Both the position numbers and the translations under genes were made by a program. The notes below the pieces were generated by a model. The model saw only the letters and a list, made by a program, of their open reading frames with translations, ran no database searches and was not told the origin of the DNA. This document shows, piece after piece, positions 28,036 through 32,238 of a stretch of 32,238 bases of DNA; positions within the stretch are counted from its first letter, which is position 1, and each line of letters begins with the position of its first letter. This DNA comes from Candidatus Bathyarchaeota archaeon (GTDB lineage: Archaea > Thermoproteota > Bathyarchaeia > Bathyarchaeales > Bathyarchaeaceae), in contig JAUWZP010000014.1 of assembly GCA_030615265.1 (NCBI GenBank), positions 1-32,238 on the forward strand, in the 5' to 3' direction.

Positions 28036-28206
28036 GTCAACGTGAAATATTATCCGTATAGATTGTCCCCCGCTTTTCCCCGTTTTCTCTGCGTTTATTC
28101 CACTAGAATAAAATGGGCGCGCGTAAATTTATGTTAGCCGCTAGAATGTGCACGTATACTTGTTGTGGAAGCACTTAAGGCATTCATACAAAAAAATCGA
28201 GATGGC

Positions 28207-28563
28207 TTATTCCTTTGGAGTGAATAAACCTATTGTGTTGCCGTCTAAGTCGGTGAAGAGACCGAACCATCCTACGTTTGGGATTTCTGTTTTCTCTGTT
28301 ACCTTTTTGGCGCCAAGCTTTTCAGCTTTTGCAAGCATTGCGTTGATGTCGTCAGTCTGGATGTATATTATTATGTTGCCGGGCGTGATTTTGTCTTTTC
28401 TGTCTAGCCCTCCTCCGGTTAACATTCCTTCTCCAGTGTTAAAGAGTGCATAATCAGGACCCCAGCTATAATCGATTTTCCAGCCGAAAAGCTTCTCGTA
28501 GAATTCTCCAGACCTCTTCGTATCAGTGGTGGGAATTTCCAAATGACAGATCGTATGTGGCAT
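28207..28563 (-). CDS. VOC (glyoxalase/bleomycin-resistance) superfamily protein
   Basis: HLEIPTTDTKRSGEFYEKLFGWKID... FTDLDGNTIGLF. Confidence 0.88.
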   Translation of the reverse strand: MPHTICHLEIPTTDTKRSGEFYEKLFGWKIDYSWGPDYALFNTGEGMLTGGGLDRKDKITPGNIIIYIQTDDINAMLAKAEKLGAKKVTEKTEIPNVGWFGLFTDLDGNTIGLFTPKE

Positions 28564-28761
28564 GTTTTATTCCTCTTTTTTCGGACTTACGATTTTCAAT
28601 GTTCCAATTATTAAAGCTATTGATACTCAATGAACATACATGCCAAGTGCGGGCGTATCTGCTTTCTTTACTAAACCATCGACTTGGATGAGGATTTTCC
28701 TCTCTAGTATCAATAAACTAAAAAGCCCGCTTCCGACAACCATTAGCACAAGGGTGAAAGA

Positions 28762-29115
28762 ATGGGTAAACTCTTGATAGTTTTGTTTTCTTCGCCGATG
28801 CAGTTTCAAAACACAGACACAGTTTTCAGCTTCGCCGAAGCAGCTGTTGAGATGGATCATGAAGTCACTATTTTTTGTGACATCGACGGCGTCTACAACT
28901 TGAAAGATAGCCAAGTTTTGGCTGACATGGAAACTCCAGCAGCTAAGGTGGCGCAATTATTAGGGAAAGGCGTGCAAGTTTTGGCTTGCATGGAAAGCGC
29001 AAGGCTAAGGGGCATAGTCAAAAAAGAGCTTGTTCGTGGCGTTAGAGAAAGCAGTTTAGCTAGGCTTGTGGAGTTAATGGAGGAATCTGACCGGGTTGTA
29101 GCCTTCAAGTCTTAG
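28762..29115 (+). CDS. DsrE/TusD-like sulfur-relay family protein
   Basis: DsrE fold pattern with conserved-type Cys in VQVLACMESARLRG; first of three adjacent DsrE-superfamily ORFs. Confidence 0.75.
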   Translation: MGKLLIVLFSSPMQFQNTDTVFSFAEAAVEMDHEVTIFCDIDGVYNLKDSQVLADMETPAAKVAQLLGKGVQVLACMESARLRGIVKKELVRGVRESSLARLVELMEESDRVVAFKS

Positions 29116-29116
29116 A

Positions 29117-29491
29117 ATGGAGCAGTTCATTATGCCGAGAAGAATTCTTTTGGTTGTAAAAAATCCCCCTTACGGAAGCGTACTGGCAGCTGAATGCTTT
29201 CGAATAGCCACCGCCATGATAGCCATGGATGTTCTGCCTCAAATGCTCTTCTTTGACGATGGATTGTACTGCCTATTAGAAGGGCAAAGTCCAGAACAAG
29301 CGGGTCTCCAATCGTTTCATGAGCGCTTGAAAACTCTCGCCGACTTGGTCGGGTTATACGTTGCAGAAGAATCCTTGCATAGGCGGAATCTGGAGAAAAC
29401 TGACCTCGATGAAAACTTGAACTTGAAGACAGCTTCCATGGAGGAGGTTACCCGTCTGTTTCTGGAAAACGAAACTGTGATAACATTTTAG
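29117..29491 (+). CDS. DsrF/TusC-like protein
   Basis: ILLVVKNPPYGSVLAAECFRIATAMIAMDVLPQMLFFDDGLYCLLEGQ. Confidence 0.75.
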   Translation: MEQFIMPRRILLVVKNPPYGSVLAAECFRIATAMIAMDVLPQMLFFDDGLYCLLEGQSPEQAGLQSFHERLKTLADLVGLYVAEESLHRRNLEKTDLDENLNLKTASMEEVTRLFLENETVITF

Positions 29492-29502
29492 GAGGCGTCA
29501 AC

Positions 29503-29802
29503 TTGCTTCTCATTTTAAGCAAATCTCCCTTCCGAGAACAGTATGAATCGTTTCTTGAGATTGCTAGTAAGGCGGCTGGAAAAGAGAAAGTTGGAATCTT
29601 ATACGTTCAAGACGCGTGCATAGCAGCAACTTTGGACGAATATTGTAGAAAGGTTGTTGACAGTGGAGTGAACCTTTATGTTTTGGGGGAAGACTGTCAA
29701 GCCCGAGGGCTGCTCGAAAAGGTACAAAAGAGCGTAAAGGTAGTTAGCTTTGAAGGCTGGGTTAGACTGGTGATGGACGAATACGAAAGAATTGTTTCAT
29801 AA
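29503..29802 (+). CDS. DsrH/TusB-like protein
   Basis: LLILSKSPF... VGILYVQDACIAA... VNLYVLGEDCQARGL. Confidence 0.75.
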   Translation: MLLILSKSPFREQYESFLEIASKAAGKEKVGILYVQDACIAATLDEYCRKVVDSGVNLYVLGEDCQARGLLEKVQKSVKVVSFEGWVRLVMDEYERIVS

Positions 29803-29810
29803 GGCTGCGC

Positions 29811-30056
29811 TTAGGTTTCGACCCACCATATCCAAGCTCTTTTTTCAACAGACAACTGTCCTTTCACAATGCCTTTTAGTCGCAGTCTATTAAGGAAAAT
29901 CGGTGTTCTATCTGGGCAGGAAACCATACGTTTTCTAGTTTCCGTTTCGATTTCTCTTGTTGTTAATGGCTTGCCCACTGTTCTTAATATGGAAATTATC
30001 AAATCGATTGCTTCGTTTTCGCTGAGCCTCTTTACACCCATGGGCCCTTTCTCCAC
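29811..30056 (-). CDS. Small winged-helix-like protein
   Basis: LIISILRTVGKPLTTREIETETRKRMVSCPDRTPIFLNRLRLKGIVKGQLSVEKRAWIWWV. Confidence 0.65.
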   Translation of the reverse strand: MEKGPMGVKRLSENEAIDLIISILRTVGKPLTTREIETETRKRMVSCPDRTPIFLNRLRLKGIVKGQLSVEKRAWIWWVET

Positions 30057-30208
30057 TTATGAGAGAAATCAAAGGCTAAGCTGTTAGTGTACGCCTGGAA
30101 TTTTATCTTTTTGGCACTTTGTCTTACATTTCACCTTTACGGCAAAGATTAACAGCTACTTATTTATCGCTCAAAACCGAAATTAACCAGCGAGAAGTGG
30201 GATGAGAC

Positions 30209-30589
30209 TTGGCAGCTCCGTCGTCTCTAAGGTTTGTTATTCAAAAACATCAAGCAACCCATCTTCACTACGATTTTCGACTGGAGATGGACGGTGTGTT
30301 GAAAAGCTGGGCGGTACCGAAAGAGCCGCCAAAAAAAGCTGGAGTAAAGAGACTGGCAATTCAGGTTGAAGACCACGCTCTTGACTACATAGACTTTGAA
30401 GGCACGATTCCGGAAGGCATGTATGGCGCTGGAACTGTGGAAATCTGGGATAAAGGAGCTTATATGTTAAAGACTCGAAGGGAAAACAAGGTTGAATTCA
30501 CTCTTCAAGGAAGCAAGCTTAAGGGAGACTACGTGCTTATCCGTTTTCGAAACAAAAACTGGCTGTTTTTCAAGAAAAAAGAAACGTGA
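30209..30589 (+). CDS. Stand-alone LigD-type DNA 3'-phosphoesterase
   Basis: RFVIQKHQATHLHYDFRLEMDGVLKSWAVPKEP, DHALDYIDFEGTIPEGMYGAGTVEIWDKG; TTG start; no ligase or polymerase domain attached. Confidence 0.9.
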   Translation: MAAPSSLRFVIQKHQATHLHYDFRLEMDGVLKSWAVPKEPPKKAGVKRLAIQVEDHALDYIDFEGTIPEGMYGAGTVEIWDKGAYMLKTRRENKVEFTLQGSKLKGDYVLIRFRNKNWLFFKKKET

Positions 30590-30594
30590 TTAGC

Positions 30595-30717
30595 ATGAGT
30601 TTGTATAGTTTAGCGTTCACCAAGTGTTGCCACAATTGCGTATACGTAGAACGAGTCAGCCGAGACATCTACAAAATCACCATAAAAGGAGAAAAACTCT
30701 TAGAAATCCTGAAATAG
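30595..30717 (+). CDS. 40-aa CCxxC microprotein
   Basis: Manual translation MSLYSLAFTKCCHNCVYVERVSRDIYKITIKGEKLLEILK*; ATG 5 nt after the phosphoesterase stop; absent from the ORF track. Confidence 0.5.
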   Translation: MSLYSLAFTKCCHNCVYVERVSRDIYKITIKGEKLLEILK

Positions 30718-30788
30718 CGCGCGCGGATGAAAGGAAATTCTTATTGGTAAGCATAATAGACAGGTTGTAGAAAGCATAGAAACGAAGT

Positions 30789-32228
30789 TTGCGGGGGATC
30801 TCGCCACTGCCAGAGAAAGTCGGGATTTTAGTCGTCTCTTACGGTGCAAGAGCGGCGGCGATGATAGACGTTTTCGCGCGTAGTCAAGATTATCAAGTAG
30901 AAATCTACGTTGCAGATAAACAGAGAAACCCTTTTAATCTAAAAAGAGCCAAAGCACATGTCGTTATCCCAGACCTCAATATTGAACAAATCTGCAAATT
31001 TGCCAAAAGACACAAACACAAAATTGACTTCGGCATAGTGGGTCCAGAAAAACCCATAATCCAAGGCATCCGCGACGTTGTGGAAAAAGAAACCGACATA
31101 CCCCTAATCTGTCCGACAAAAGAGTACGCTATAGAAGCCAGCAAAGTAGCCCAAAGACTTCTCTTCCAAAAAGTTGTGCCAGAAATCAACCCGAAATTCA
31201 AGGTTTTCAATCCGAAAGATTACAGCACCACAACCGCGGTTAAAAAAGAAGTCAACAAATGGCTGAATGAGATAGGCAATGAGGTTGCAGTGAAACCTGA
31301 CCGTCCAGCCGCTGGAAAAGGAGTTGGCGTATGGGGCGACCACTTCAACACCCGCGAAGAACTAGTCGAACATTTCATGTCGAATATCGAGTATGGACCT
31401 GTAATAATTGAAGAAAAGATTGAGGGCGAAGAATCCAGCTTTCAAGCATTTTGCGACGGAAAACATCTGGTGCCATTGCCCGAAACCCGAGATTATAAGC
31501 GAGCCTTTGACGGAGACATGGGTCCAAACACTGGTGGAATGGGCTGTTACAAAGATATTGGCGACGTACTGCCCTTTATGACCACAGTTGATAAGGAAAG
31601 GGAAATCGAAATTATAAACAAGATTTTCAAAGAGTTAAGAAAGCGAGCAACAAGCACGGATCTGCGCGGTATCCCCTTCTACGATGCCTTCATTCACACC
31701 AGCACGGGTCCGAAGGTTCTTGAAAACAACAGTCGACCCGGAGACCCTGAAATACTGAATCTTCTACCTATACTGAAAGACGATTTTATTGATGTATGCT
31801 ACAAGATACTGGAAGGCAACTTAACAAGAGTGAATCTTGAAAAGAAAGCAACCGTTGTCACGTATAAGGTGCCGCCCAACTACGGTGGATTTGACAACAC
31901 ATTTCCAGAACGCGTCAAAACTGATGAAGGAGACAAACCAGTTGACTTAAACCAAGCAGAAAAGCTCGCTGAAAAATATGGTGATGCCATTCGAATTTAT
32001 CCAGCTTCAATGGAGCTTAGTGAGGACGGGAATGTTTACGCTCTTAGATCTCGAGCTGTCAGTGTGGTTGGGGTAGGAAACGATATTCAAGAAGCGAGGC
32101 AAATCTCACTGGAAGGCATTAAGGCGATTACCGGCGGAGCGCTCTGGAACAGAACCGACATCGCATCTAGAGAGCACATAAGAAAAAGCATAGAACACAT
32201 GAAAAAGCTGAGGCTATCCAAAAGATGA
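30789..32228 (+). CDS. purD: Phosphoribosylamine-glycine ligase
   Basis: ATP-grasp motifs AVKPDRPAAGKGVGVW, NTGGMGCY, VLENNSRPGDPE; TTG start. Confidence 0.9.
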   Translation: MRGISPLPEKVGILVVSYGARAAAMIDVFARSQDYQVEIYVADKQRNPFNLKRAKAHVVIPDLNIEQICKFAKRHKHKIDFGIVGPEKPIIQGIRDVVEKETDIPLICPTKEYAIEASKVAQRLLFQKVVPEINPKFKVFNPKDYSTTTAVKKEVNKWLNEIGNEVAVKPDRPAAGKGVGVWGDHFNTREELVEHFMSNIEYGPVIIEEKIEGEESSFQAFCDGKHLVPLPETRDYKRAFDGDMGPNTGGMGCYKDIGDVLPFMTTVDKEREIEIINKIFKELRKRATSTDLRGIPFYDAFIHTSTGPKVLENNSRPGDPEILNLLPILKDDFIDVCYKILEGNLTRVNLEKKATVVTYKVPPNYGGFDNTFPERVKTDEGDKPVDLNQAEKLAEKYGDAIRIYPASMELSEDGNVYALRSRAVSVVGVGNDIQEARQISLEGIKAITGGALWNRTDIASREHIRKSIEHMKKLRLSKR

Positions 32229-32238
32229 CCAAAACCTC

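Noticed and set aside
1-32238. CRISPR arrays, IS elements, rRNA, phage modules
   Set aside because: No regularly spaced direct repeats, transposase, integrase or phage structural motifs were seen by eye.

Overview
Archaeal chromosomal window. Archaeal hallmarks are aRF1, LonB, archaeal-type UMP kinase, MTAP, a geranylgeranyl-reductase-family protein and TATA-type promoters. A TACK/Bathyarchaeia-like origin is my inference only. About 34 protein genes, one clear pseudogene and one tRNA-Ala(TGC) are supportable. Most genes are housekeeping: RNase J-like C-terminus, MTAP, PRTase, aRF1, ValRS, MBL hydrolase, UMP kinase, LonB, DNA polymerase IV, DsrE/F/H, LigD-type 3'-phosphoesterase and PurD. The accessory-looking part is about 5.8-14.9 kb. 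It holds two divergent PadR regulators, a trans-isoprenyl-diphosphate-synthase-like protein with an atypical second Asp motif, an MFS transporter, a tandem GNAT, two ATGA-coupled small membrane proteins, a geranylgeranyl-reductase-family oxidoreductase and a decayed MFS paralogue. A ParA-like ATPase with a winged-helix partner follows. This PadR/isoprenoid/MFS locus is the best candidate for an undescribed system. Other notable signals are operator-like dyads (one straddling a TATA box), (GC)4 tracts only between genes or at gene ends, a dinB whose catalytic N-terminus lies upstream of any ATG/GTG/TTG, and a 40-aa CCxxC microprotein missing from the ORF track. No CRISPR array, rRNA or IS element was seen.
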